Source of the DNA: Seison nebaliae
Lineage: Eukaryota; Rotifera; Pararotatoria; Seisonacea; Seisonidae
Assembly: GCA_023231475.1 (NCBI GenBank)
Contig: JALJEE010000954.1
Location: 40,045-104,044, forward strand
Length of the DNA: 64,000 nt
Direction of reading: 5' to 3'
A model generated the notes under the pieces. The model worked only from the letters and a program-made list of their open reading frames with translations. It had not been told where the DNA came from and made no database searches. Of the stretch, positions 26,201 to 37,738 are shown piece after piece; position 1 is the first letter of the stretch; every line of letters begins with the position of its first letter. Both the position numbers and the translations under genes were made by a program.

Positions 26201-28116
26201 TACCTTATTATTTATTAATTATTGTTTTTCCTTGTTGTTATTGTTATTGATTCATAAGGATATATAAGTTTCACGTATTGTTCAAATGATTCTTGTAAAC
26301 TGTTTCATCATTTAAATTCTTTATAATTTATTGATCATTTGTCATGTAATATGATTCAATTCAATAAATTCAATAAATTCATTTGTCCCTTGTTTCATTT
26401 TGAGAGTTCGACAAAGAATTAAAGTTCAGTTATCAATAATTTTTAATGTGACAACACAAGGAATATGTTCCAACTTTTTTTTTGTATTCAACTCAATTCA
26501 ACAGTTTATCAACATTATTATTTAACTTATAATAGAAATACATTATATAATTCTGAAGTTCAGTAATTCCTTGAATGATTGTTGATTGATTCTTTACTAT
26601 TTGTGATATATTGTTCATTCGATAAGTCAGTAATTCCATTCATAACACAAGTTACTTTATAATTATTAGACAAAACTTATTATAAAGAAGTTCTCGAACA
26701 CAAAAGAAACGTTTTCGTCTCTGATTAGTATCTATTCCACATTTAATTTGTTTCGTAAACAATTCAACGATCAAAATGGGAATGAATCGATATTGTTCGT
26801 TTATCAATTAAATATTTATCTTCAACTTCCATCATTTATGAAGAATAACGATTTTTTTCTAGTCTTTCCATTAATGTTCCCAATTGTCGAGATTTACTTC
26901 AAATAAAATATAATTTGTAATTCTACCATATTTATCATCAATATTGATTCTTATTACCAAATCATCTTATGTCAATCAAAATAAATTAATTAAACATCAA
27001 TTCTTAGGTTTTATCGTTTTTGATGATAATACCATAATTATGTTTCCAACCGACGGAAATTATTTTTTGATATATTTGAGTGAAATGATTAGACATTTAA
27101 ATTAGATATTGAAACATTTCAATAATTTCCAATTGTCTTCTACCTCTATTCTGCATATCTTCATCGTTCTTTTAAATTTTTAAATAATTAAAATGTGCAC
27201 ATTGATGTAAAGATGTTTGGTATTAATGAATGCATGAACGATAATTCAAATATTAGTCATGTTCTAATAAATGTTTACGTGAAAAATTCTTGGTATTTTT
27301 TAATATCAAATAACACATAAATTTAACCGCTGAATGATAGATTTATGGAAATTGAAGACATAGTAAAGAAATTATTCCAATACTTTATGTCCTTGTGGAC
27401 TTAGGAATGAAAGATGGTGAAATTAGAAAAGGTTTTTCATTAGCAGTGGTAGAGAAATAAATGAGATACTAATCAATTTAATTAGAATTGTTTGAATTAG
27501 AAAAATTTTAATTAATTAATTAATTTACTTCAATAGAAATTTCCGTTTATCTTTTGTCGATCACCAAAATATCCTTCTCATGTTTATGAACGAAGAATGA
27601 ATCATTTACAAATGAATATATACCATGATTCAATTTACTATTCATATGTAGAAATTTGAAGTATATGATGAATGTATCTACCAATTATTTATGTGAATTT
27701 AGCCTTCTTTATCAATAAACTTATCGGCTACGTCATTAGGCCATTTTTGAGATGATAAACAACCAATTTATTTTGTCTCATACATCCGTTATTCATGACC
27801 AACCAAAACATACATATCTCTATTAAAATTTTAATTGTTCTCCAATTTGATTAAAAGTTTCAAAATATTGAACATTTCTCATTTCCGTCCCACCATCACC
27901 ACCATCACCATCAGCTAATGCGAAATCTGTAACAATATCATTCAATTATAAAATTCAAAATAAATTGAATTGCGTTGAAAACGGAAAATTGTATTTTATA
28001 AGATCTTTTCTATTTCATCCTTTTTCTTTTTCTGAAGATCAATTATAAATATTTTCTTCTAAAAAAAACTTGCGCGCATCTAACAGTCGAAGTACAAGTG
28101 AATAAAACAATATGCA
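23241..28116. other. 4.9-kb non-coding region between SIX4/5 and the zinc-finger gene
   Basis: The longest gene-free stretch in the window, AT-rich throughout. Short frames at 24256-24507, 24398-24610, 24747-24965 and 25762-25983 look random. Near 26356-26383 there is a short AATTC-rich direct repeat. At 27887-27915 a CACCAT repeat may be part of a minus-strand exon (see findings). Lying between two transcription-factor genes, it may hold enhancers. No RNA gene was recognised. Confidence 0.4.
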
Positions 28117-29775
28117 ATGACTGATTCAACTAGAATTATGCAGTCATTGACATCATTCTCAACTGAAACTATTTTCGACATATTTAGACAGACTACTGAT
28201 ATGAACAACAATTTTAATAATTTGTTCGAATCAATCGGGAAGAATTGTAAATCAACTAAATCTAAAGAGAAATCAGTTACTCCTGTAAGAAAAGACAAAA
28301 TAAATTCCTTTAATTTTGATGGACAGATTGAACAAAATCCAGTAAAGATTCCAACCGATTTCTACGGGAAATCGTTACATCAACTAAATTGTCAAGTGGA
28401 TCCGATTTCGGAGAATTATCAAACAATTCCCATCATGACATCGCCTGCCATTCAACCGACATGTGAACGTTGTATGAAACAATTTGCGAATTATTCCAAT
28501 TTGAAGCATCATATAGAAACGATCCATTTATTGAAGAGTCAATGGAAATGCACATATTGTGGGAAGGTTTTCTTCATATTCATTTTAAAATTATATAACA
28601 TTTATAAAAATTTCATTTTTTAGATTTGTACAAGTAAAAGTAACTTGAAGGTTCATTTACGAGTACATCTTCGAATAAAACCATATGCATGTAAATATTG
28701 TTCATATATCTGTATGCATCATTCATCCATTCGTGATCATTTGAATAAGCAACATGGAGATATTGAGAGAACGGCGTCCGAACCTGGTTACGTATTCGAT
28801 TCAGCCGCCGTACCAGAACCGGATGCATTTAACGAACCTCCTCTTTTGAATGTTAGTCCGAACCAAAAGAAATTACGAACAAATCAATCGACTCTCGACA
28901 CAACAATTGAAATTTTAGGTAAACAGAAAAATAATAATAATAATAATAATCCGATTCATAATAATAATAATAATAATAATAATGTTCAACTAGAATCCAA
29001 TTCAGTTTCTAATTTATTATTTGATATTAATAAAGGATCAGTAGTCGATCCACATCGATTATTTCAAGCAATAATCCAATTAAAGAATGATAATCTCTCA
29101 AAGAATGAAGAACAAACTCCAACGTCCAATCTCAATTTACAATTGGATCCCAATAATGATCACACTCAACAACAACAACAACAACAACAGCATGATATTC
29201 AACATGATATTAATTACATTCCACCACTGAATAGAAATGAATCGATTAATTTTAAACGACCAGCAACAAATGAAGCTAATTCGATGATCCAATGTAGTAA
29301 TTCGAAAAGGCTCAAACGAGAATCGAAAACTACTTCAGATTATTCGATGAATCACTTGTTACTATCCAATTCACTGACTAATATGAATGATAATGATGTG
29401 GAAAAACAGAATGAGAAAATTCATCATCCTCCAACTACCAACAATTTGAGATATCTACTATGTATCGCTCTCATGCTAAGTTCGTGCAATAAACCCGATT
29501 CCACCAATACATCAACAATCAATCGTCACTCGCGAACAAATAAACGACATGTACGTTCAGCGAGCGAATCTGATACAACCGATATGATTCTTATGAAAGA
29601 GATGTCCAACAACAACAAAACAACCACCAACATCACATTCAAATGCGGAAAATGCAAAATTTGGTTTGGTAATCGTTCCAAATACCTCCACCATCGACAA
29701 GATATTCACAGCTCTTCAGACCCTTACTGTTATCTCGATCTCCAACAACTTAATACCAGTAATATTAACGACTAA
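28117..29775 (+). CDS. C2H2 zinc-finger protein with four fingers
   Basis: Two exons, 28117-28566 and 28624-29775, with a 57-nt intron, 533 residues. Three adjacent fingers lie at about 114-200: CERCMKQFANYSNLKHH, then CTYCGK joined across the intron to ICTSKSNLKVHLRVH, then CKYCSYICMHHSSIRDH. The intron falls inside finger two and restores the finger, which confirms the join. A fourth, isolated finger (CGKCKIWFGNRSKYLHH) sits near the C-terminus. Between them is a disordered region with Asn and Gln runs and a basic KRLKRE patch that could be a nuclear signal. A nuclear DNA-binding role is expected; orthology is not recognised. Confidence 0.85.
28931..28984 (+). repeat. AAT triplet tracts in the zinc-finger gene
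   Basis: Two runs of AAT triplets separated by a few codons encode poly-Asn in the inter-finger region. They are in frame. Confidence 0.7.
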
Positions 29776-31038
29776 CTACAACGATTAGTAGAGACGACGT
29801 CTCCATCATGAACATTCCCATCAGACTTTGATAAGAATTTATTATATTTTTTTCACAATCTATTTTCTACATTTTCTTTTTTATTTATAAATTTTTTCTT
29901 CAAAATAATCCAACAACTTCTCCAATTGTTTAAAACTAGATATTTTTAATATAATTAAAATTATAATAAACCTTCGTCATAAGTTTGTTATAAAATCTAT
30001 TAAAAATAGGAAAAAATTGTCCAATTTTTCAATTTATTTATATTAAATGAATTTGTTGAAAATGGACAAAATTTAGCAATTGTTTAAACTAGTCGTTCAT
30101 TTCATTCTTGTTCAACTTCCCATTTACAAGTTAGTAGAATAAATAAAATTTTATCAAAATGTTTTTATTAAACTATAGGGAAGTGATATTATGAGATTGA
30201 TGAAGGAATAAAGTATCGATAGGAATAGAATATTTGAATTTATTCTATAACTAACGTTCTATTTGAGAAGAGTGTTTAATTGTATTTACTACTATTAATT
30301 GAACAGTATTTTTTAGAAAATTAACGGTAATTAGAAAAATCTTTCAATAGAGAAAGTTGACGTGTATTTAATAATGACACGTAGTGAGACATCATTGAAT
30401 GAATGGAATGTAAAAGAGTTAAGAATGAATCATCGTATGTAAGGATGATGACGGAAATAATAGAAAAAGAATGAATTTTTTAAGCCGCACTTTTAAACGG
30501 GTGGGTATAACGGGTACATTGTTTCGAAAGTTTTTTCTAGTCACTCAACAGTGTGTTGTGCTGAAGGCAATTGGAGAAATTGATATTTAAATTTCTCTCA
30601 ACAAGCTCAACAACAACATTAGTTTGTATGAATCGAATATATGGCATGGTTCAATACATGCAGTGACAAGTTAGAATAGGTTTCCTTGTGGAATATTGCA
30701 TTTGTTCGAATAATTTTCTTTCTTCCGTTCCACGTTTACTAGTCGCTTATTGGGAAGGGTACACGTCAGTAAGAGAGAGAGAAGAGAGAAAAAGGGATAA
30801 TGGGAGAGAGAGTAATATATATGAGAAGGAAATTGAATTTTCTTTTGTTTAAAAATTTCAAATTAAATTCCATTTCTCTTCTCTCATTTCATCTAAGCTA
30901 ACAATGTGTTATATCTTTGACGATAGATAATTCTGATCGATTATCACTTTCTTTTTATCAGGTTTGGAGGAGATTCTCGCGAACATTTTAAAGAGGATCT
31001 GACCAATTAATGATGTCTGTTGAAAGTGGAAATTAATT
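29776..31038. other. Intergenic region upstream of USP10
   Basis: About 1.26 kb. The first part is A/T-rich 3' flank of the zinc-finger gene. The second part carries a GA tract at about 30770-30820. No exon or RNA gene is seen. Confidence 0.45.
30770..30820 (+). promoter_or_regulatory. GA-rich tract upstream of USP10
   Basis: A run of AGAGAGAG units with GGGAGAGAGAG lies about 220 bp before the USP10 start codon. Such purine tracts often mark nucleosome-depleted promoters or GAGA-type factor sites in animals; that role is inferred from position only. Confidence 0.3.
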
Positions 31039-34000
31039 ATGAATAATATCAATATGAACGGTGGTGGTAATAACAATAATTCGACGAATGGACCGACATT
31101 AGTGAACGAGAATAATAGTGCGCACAATCATCAAATGAGTTATAATGTGAAGGACTATAATCATGTGGAAGTGTCGTTCAATAAGAATCATTTATCCAAT
31201 AACAATTCGATGAACCCGACGAATTCGATGTACTTTAATTCTCAGGTTCCACTCCCGCCATATGCTCAACAACCACCACCACTACCTTCACATCAGCAAC
31301 CAATCTCAATGAATATGACGCAAGGAGCTCTGATCAATTCGCAACCGGTGCTATACTATCCCCAATGGAATGGTTTTCTTGTATGCCATCCTCCAAATGC
31401 TCCCCTAAATGGAATCCTCACGAATAATAATAATAGTGATATTAATACTAATGGTAGCGGTGGTGGTGGTGGTGGCGGAGTGAAGAATCATAGTGGAACC
31501 GGGAATAAAGTACAAAATCATATGGATAAAATGAATAACAATTTGACGACGGGAGAATCGATTCAAAAACATATTCAGTATGTGCCCAATGGCAATTTCA
31601 TCTCGAATGATATGACAGCAACGAACAATGTGAATGGAATTTCTGTTGCATCGACATCATTCAACTCACAGCCTCATTCATCGACCATTATCGATAATAT
31701 GAACAGAGCGATACATGAACCATTATCAGATGAACAGAAAATGTTTTTCAATAATCATCATCAGATATCGAGAATGAGTGCGAGTGCTGATCATCAAATT
31801 CCAGAGAATAATTCCCAAGCAACCAATAATGGTCATATGATGAATACGGCAACGACCAATTTGGGACAGTTTCAGAACCAGTCACATTTAATGTATAATT
31901 CGATCGCTAACGTTTCTCGATTTCAACCGTTTATTCCTTATCATATGTCGAACGGTGGGAATCATTCCAATTTGTATTCAGTCTCCGAACAACTCTCTTT
32001 GATGCAATCATTCAATCAGCCTACGTTTTCTGATATTTCTCTTATCAATAATGATCATCATTCTGGTACATCGACTACCAATACGAATGAACATCAATCA
32101 ACTAATAAACATATGAGTAATTTGGTGGCTAATGCGAAATCTCAATCCTACTTTCCACATTCTCCTACATATATTCCATCACAATTACCATCACAACAAT
32201 ATATTCATCATCATCAACACCATCAACAACAACAGTATCAGATTTATAGTAATTATGTTTTGAATGAACAACCGGTCACATCAGCCAAATATCCGAACAA
32301 CAACCACAATAATGTGCCACAACAAAACATACAACATCACACAACCAATTCTTCACATACAAATAATTCATATTCTAATAATTATAATTATAATAATCAT
32401 TATTATGATAATCGCAATTCGAATGGTTATCGTCCAAAATCATCTGGAATTAGGAGAAATAATGATTTAAATCGTCGCGTTACAAATAGAATTAATAAGT
32501 TCAATAATATTCCAGACGAGCAACCACTTCCTCCACGTCAAGAACCTCCACCATTATGTTCGACGGAACAAAGTTACAAAGAATTGTTTCCCGTATTTAC
32601 ATCCGAAGAGCCTGGCAAGAGAGCAAAAACGTCAAAACGACGTGAAACTTTTTCAGGAATAAAATCAGAAAAGAATTCTTCTCGTTCATTCAGTGAATCA
32701 GTTGCCAATGATAAAGTGGAGAAAATTGAAGTGGTGGAGAAAGATGTGGAAGAGATGAAAATCGAAGAAACGAAAGCAGAAGAAGTGAAAATAATCGAGA
32801 CAAATTCCACTGATGATAAAATGAAAGAAGATGATTCATTAGAATTGCCAATTGAAGAAACAAAGAATGGAGAAGAAGAGAAAGAAAATGATGATGAAAT
32901 TATTGACAATTCAATTCCATCGGAAGAAAATAATGAAGAGATTAAGAATCACGAGATAATAATAGAAGATTCTCCCAACATCCAAATAGTAAAAGAAGAA
33001 ATTGTTATAGAGAGAAAATTATCGGAGAATTATGAAGATGAACAACCATCATCATCGCCATTAATGTCGATTGATAATCAAACCGATCAATCGAGAGTGG
33101 ATGATATTATTATTAATGGTTTGAATTCAAATATCGAGAACATTGATATAACACCGGTGACAATAAACGATTCAAATAGTATCGATAGAGGTGTGTGGAG
33201 TAAGATAAAGGATTGGAATAGTGCATTTCAGACGCCCACAACACTCGATTCTCATCAACCAACATCCACATTATCCGTAAATTCCAATCGAATTTCAAAA
33301 ACAAAAAATGACAAATCATCATCTAAAATGTTGACGTTGAATGATAAGACTATTAAATTTAATAATCTTCTTAATAAATTGAACGATCAGATCAGTAATG
33401 GAAGGAAAGAATTGATTCAATCTGACGGTTCATTTCGATGTCTTGGATTACCAAATCAGAGACAACTCTGCTTCGTCAATGCAGTCCTTCAATCCATATT
33501 CTCTGTTAATCAATTCTTCGCTTTTCTCGTTAATATATTCCATACAATTAACGATTTGTCATTGATCAATCATCGATATCGAATTTCCGAATTCCCGTTG
33601 AAACTTCTTTTCACTTTCTCTCAATTCGCATACGGTGTCAAAGACAAAGGTAATGAACGTGAATTAAATCAAATTATTCGTCAACTTCACGAAATTATCG
33701 CAAAGAAACTGCCTTCATTATTCGAAGTTCATCTTTATTTTTTATTCCCAATTTTCATTTTTCTCTCTAGTTCAAAAGTCAGCAAGATGCTCAAGAATGT
33801 CTCATTCTTATCGTTACCGCATTGAATGAGGAGTTGGTTTGGATTCAGAACGAATGTGAGAAATTGAATGAAGAGAAGACATCTAAAAAACGATTAGAAT
33901 CCAACATCTCAATCAATAGTGATGAAGATGCTGATGAATTCGGAGAATGGAAAACGATCGGACGACGTGGTCGTCCATTTAATGAAAGAAAAGTTAAAAT

Positions 34001-34951
34001 ATTTTTTAAATTTTATTTTTTTAAAATTTTATCAATTTTAAATATTAGGTTGTTGTTGAACGAACGATATTAACTGATATTTTTTTCGGATTATTGGCAT
34101 CATCAGTAAAGTCAACCGAACAATCATCAAATGGTCCAGCCATTAACATTGAACCATTTCTTATGCTACCTCTCAATTTGCCAACAGTTTGAATATTTCT
34201 TCAAATAATTTTTATTATTTTCTTTTCACTAATAGATAAGCACATCAGCTTCTAATAAAGATTTGATTAGTCTTTTCAATCAATTCACCGAAATTGAAAC
34301 GATAGAAGAAGAAAATAAGAAAGTTATTCATTCGTTTTTTCTCAACTTTCTTCTCATTTTTCAATTCTTCTTTCTAATTCTCAAGGTGATTTATTCAAAA
34401 CAAACAAAATTCTATGAATTACCAAAAATTCTTATACTTCACATGAAATTATATTCATTCGATAACAATGTAAGTCAAAAGATATGTCAAAGTATAAATC
34501 CACCATCAACATTTGTATTTCCACAAAGTTCATTCTTCATTTCACAGCTAAATATTTTCAATAACAAAAATTTAAGATTTGATCTCAGAAGAAAGTTTCA
34601 TAGCTCGTCAAGAGATTAATCGTACATACGATTTATTATCAAGTTTTCACTTTAAATTCTTTTTCTATTTTAAATACGGAAATATTTCTCGAAGTTATTC
34701 ATCATGAAGGAGAGAAGACTGTACTTGGTCATTATGTAGCGGATGCCTATCGCAAACAAAAGAATGCCTGGTTCCGTTTTAATGATGAACAATTCAGCGA
34801 GCTGAAAAAAGGCAAAGAATTGAACGTCACAGACCTGAATTTGAACGGAAAAGCTGAAAAGAAGTCATCATTAAAACAGAACCGGCATTCAAACAAACGA
34901 CAATCGAAACAACTCACTCCATATCTCATTTTCTATGAGAGACGCGACTGA
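31039..34951 (+). CDS. USP10: USP10-like ubiquitin-specific protease
   Basis: Seven exons keep phase: 31039-33726, 33771-33992, 34049-34186, 34236-34322, 34386-34527, 34577-34642 and 34695-34951, 1199 residues. The first 790 residues are disordered: Asn, Gln, His and Gly runs, then an acidic Glu/Lys stretch. The catalytic core starts near residue 795. Cys811 lies in NQRQLCFVNAVLQS, the QQDAQE motif in exon 2 follows, the His box (about residue 1127) is EGEKTVLGHYVADAY, and the C-terminus is LTPYLIFYERRD. The DEFGEWKTIG insert and the GHY...WFRFNDEQ order match USP10 rather than other USPs. It would remove ubiquitin from target proteins in the cytoplasm. The FGDF-type G3BP-binding motif known from vertebrate USP10 was not found. 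No active-site residue seems lost. Confidence 0.88.
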
Positions 34952-35377
34952 TCGTTCGACGAATCAACCAACAAAACTGTGAACATAAAATAATATCATT
35001 TTCTCGATATAATTTGTTGAAATCGTTTGAAAATTTTATGGAAAAAAACATATTTTCTTATCCAAATTTTTGCTTGAAATTAGTTAAAAGAATTATGCGA
35101 TGAGTGTACAAATGTATTATTTTTGTACGAACGACAATCGAAGCAGTGACAGTAACGTATTTTCACCATTTCATTTCAAATATGATGAGACGAATTAATT
35201 AAAGAATTGATTCGATTCGACGAAAACGAACTCTCTCGTTACACATAATTTTTTTTTGAGATTTCTAATCAAATAAATTTAAATTATTCCAACTCCACAA
35301 AATTTATTACACAATAATTTTCCTCATGGTCATTTATTTCGTTTCTTATCTCCAAAACAAAAGAAAACCTTTTCTCC
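34952..35377. other. Convergent spacer after USP10
   Basis: About 425 bp between the USP10 stop and the end of the facing minus-strand gene. It contains no exon and should hold both 3' UTRs. Confidence 0.45.
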
Positions 35378-36098
35378 TCAACATCTCGCCAGTATCGTAT
35401 CGACTATTTCCTTCACTGGCTTTTTCACTCGTTTCGATAATTCGGGTAGAATGATTTCAATGAATCCTCGAAATTCAATCGACTTCGAATTTTTATCATA
35501 ACTACCATTGAAATTTTGTGCGAGCAGAATTCTCGTAGACCATTTATAAAGATCCTTAATCTTCAAATAAATTTTATGAGAGAACATTTCAGAATTGAAA
35601 AGAAGATAATTGAAATTTGTTTATTCAAATTGATCATTATCTTATTCTCTTCATTATCTCGTTTATTCACATTCAATCTATTATTATTTTTATTCATCAT
35701 CATCTCATCATTTTATTCTTTATTTGAATTCTTCTGTTTATATTCGACATACACTCACACAAATTCCGCGCCGTCATTATTTGGTCTTTTCGGAAGGAAA
35801 ATTGTTTCGACAATTTCATTTTGAATAGAACGACAAAACAGAAAGTTTGAGAGTGAGAGAGATAAATGAATGAGTTGAATGAATCAAATCGTTTTTAATT
35901 ATATTCAAAATAAATATGGAAAGATTTTGTTTCTAAAATTTTCCTAACTTGACCTTCATCAATAATTTCCGTTGGTGTAAACATATTGGTGAAATTTGCT
36001 AAATTTTGTCGACGTCCATGTTCTTGTTCGGCGTACGAATTGAAGACTTGTTTCAATTTCGTTTGGTCAGAAGCAGATACAGGGATGGGTGTAGACAT
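35378..36098 (-). CDS. Unknown small protein, about 110 residues, two exons
   Basis: Exon 36098-35949 encodes MSTPIPVSASDQTKLKQVFN and 30 more residues. A second exon, 35560-35378, gives a helical, basic domain ending KPVKEIVDTILARC. The donor (GTTAGG) and acceptor (TTGAAG) keep the frame, with a 388-nt intron, long for this window. The first exon faintly resembles the opening helix of EF-hand-bearing mitochondrial carriers (KLKQVFNSYAEQE), but no carrier or calcium loop follows, so this is not claimed. The gene is head-to-head with the EF-hand gene at 36400. Product unknown and the exon pairing is only moderately supported. Confidence 0.45.
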
Positions 36099-36399
36099 AT
36101 GGGAGTGGGAGAAAGAGCTAAATGTTAACTGAAATTAAACTAAAACTGATTCAATTAAAATTAGATTGTTCTCGATTTATTTGTAACATTATTTTGACGT
36201 CATTAGTATGACGTATTTCATTAGAGGAATGTTATAAAGCATGACATATAAATTATGAGGCATGACATATTCAGCAAAGTAGTTACTTTATAAGAATTTA
36301 AAGATTCATACGAAACTTTATCAAAATTCAATATTTTATCCTAATCTCAAAATCAACCAATTTAAATTCGTTTGATTAACGATTGTTATCAAGTATACA
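36099..36399. promoter_or_regulatory. Bidirectional promoter with CRE palindrome
   Basis: A 301-bp divergent spacer holds TGACGTCA at 36195-36202, a perfect 8-bp CREB/ATF site. A half-site, TGACGT, starts at 36209. The 11-bp word gcatgacatat occurs at 36239-36249 and again at 36260-36270, exactly 21 bp apart. A TATA-like TTTATAAG lies near 36288, suited to the plus-strand EF-hand gene. Factor binding is inferred. Confidence 0.5.
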
Positions 36400-36717
36400 A
36401 TGGATCAATATACTCAAATTTACCGCCATTTCAATGCAGCAGATATAAACAACGATGGAATGATATCATTCCAAGAAGCACAAAATTATTTGGGTAATCA
36501 AGCGCCAGCTTTCATGAATCAATTCGATTTGAACAATGACGGTCGTGTAAGTTTTGGTGAATTAGCTGTGGGATTAGTCGGAGGTGGAGGCATGGGTAAT
36601 CAGATGATGGGTATGAATCCTATGATGGGCGGTGGTATGAATCCGATGATGGGTGGAATGGGCGGAGGTATGAATCCAATGATGGGAGGTATGGGAGGTA
36701 TGGGTGGTATGTTTTGA
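36400..36717 (+). CDS. Two-EF-hand protein with Gly/Met repeat tail
   Basis: A single exon of 105 residues. Two canonical calcium loops are visible: DINNDGMISFQE at about 15-26 and DLNNDGRVSFGE at about 42-53, each with Asp or Asn at positions 1, 3 and 5, Gly at 6, Ile or Val at 8 and Glu at 12, so both should bind calcium. Residues 60-105 are a low-complexity tail made of repeated GMNPMMGG and GGM units. No signal peptide or membrane segment is present, so a cytosolic calcium-responsive protein is likely. A pair of EF-hands fused to a Met/Gly repeat is not a family I recognise; the small size and TATA-like promoter suggest high expression. Confidence 0.8.
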   Translation: MDQYTQIYRHFNAADINNDGMISFQEAQNYLGNQAPAFMNQFDLNNDGRVSFGELAVGLVGGGGMGNQMMGMNPMMGGGMNPMMGGMGGGMNPMMGGMGGMGGMF

Positions 36718-37738
36718 AAAATATTAATCATTTCTCCACCTCTATCGTCAACAAAATCTTTATACAAACTAACTTTTTTTTATTATTTCTATTTTTTTTT
36801 ATTCAAATTCAAACTATCGAACTTCCTAATAAACAGAACGTCATATTGGATTATACTGTCCATTTCATACAGTCTATTATTATCACTTCTAATTAATTAT
36901 GAAATGTAATTTTTTTGAACGATCATTATACATTCTAACTTTTGCTTCAATTTTGACATTTATTTATTTACAGAAACATCATTACAAACATTCATTAAAA
37001 TTTATTAAATCTCAAATTATAGTAATATTTTTTAAAAAATAAAGTGTTCGTGAACGAAATGAGAACATTCGTTCGAGCGGTATTGATAAGAACAATCTAT
37101 TTCGTTCTCGTTCAACTAATTTTCAAAAACCAGACATCACAATTATATTCGAGAACAGTCCATTTTTGTTCGTATTCGTGTGAACCACACAAATTTTTTA
37201 GTTTCACTCTTTTTACTTTTTTTGAAAAATATACGGCTTCTTTTTAATTAGAAGAATAATTAACTAAATTTTATTAAAATAATATAGGAATAGTATAATA
37301 TACTAGTAATATGTCTATTGATTGTCGTAACATTTTATGATTATAAGATGAATATCTCTTTATGCTTCCTTTATTATAGGAGAATAGATTGGTATAAATA
37401 ATTTCTGCTTTAACAGCTTCAAACTTTAAAGTTTTTTATCTTTTCATAACGATCTCACTCACGTCATTCATTGTTTCCGTATCGTACGAAAGAAGAATAA
37501 AAAAGCATTCTACTTCAAAGAAGAATTCTCAGAAATATTAGAAGAAAAAAAGATAATTGGAAAATAAATAAATTTATTGCTCTTAATCTTCCACCAATTA
37601 GAATAGGAAACGTATTTTTACAACATTTGAATTCTCGTAGAATATACTGACAATTTTATTCATTCATATAGAATAGTTTCTAAAAATAATCATTCATTTA
37701 AAAAGATTTCAAACAGTAGTTATTCCTTCTCAACTTAC
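36718..37738. other. Convergent spacer, no gene seen
   Basis: About 1 kb between the EF-hand gene and the end of eIF4A-III. Short frames at 36714-36896 and 37044-37247 have no family resemblance. No RNA gene is evident. Confidence 0.45.

Noticed and set aside
23241-28116. A microRNA or other structured RNA in the long gap
   Set aside because: No long, well-paired hairpin could be identified by eye; A/T-rich inverted matches are expected by chance here.
34528-34694. Apparent loss of the USP10 His-box region through frame breaks
   Set aside because: Two introns, 34528-34576 and 34643-34694, restore INRTYDLLS and IIHHEGEKTVLGHY in one frame.
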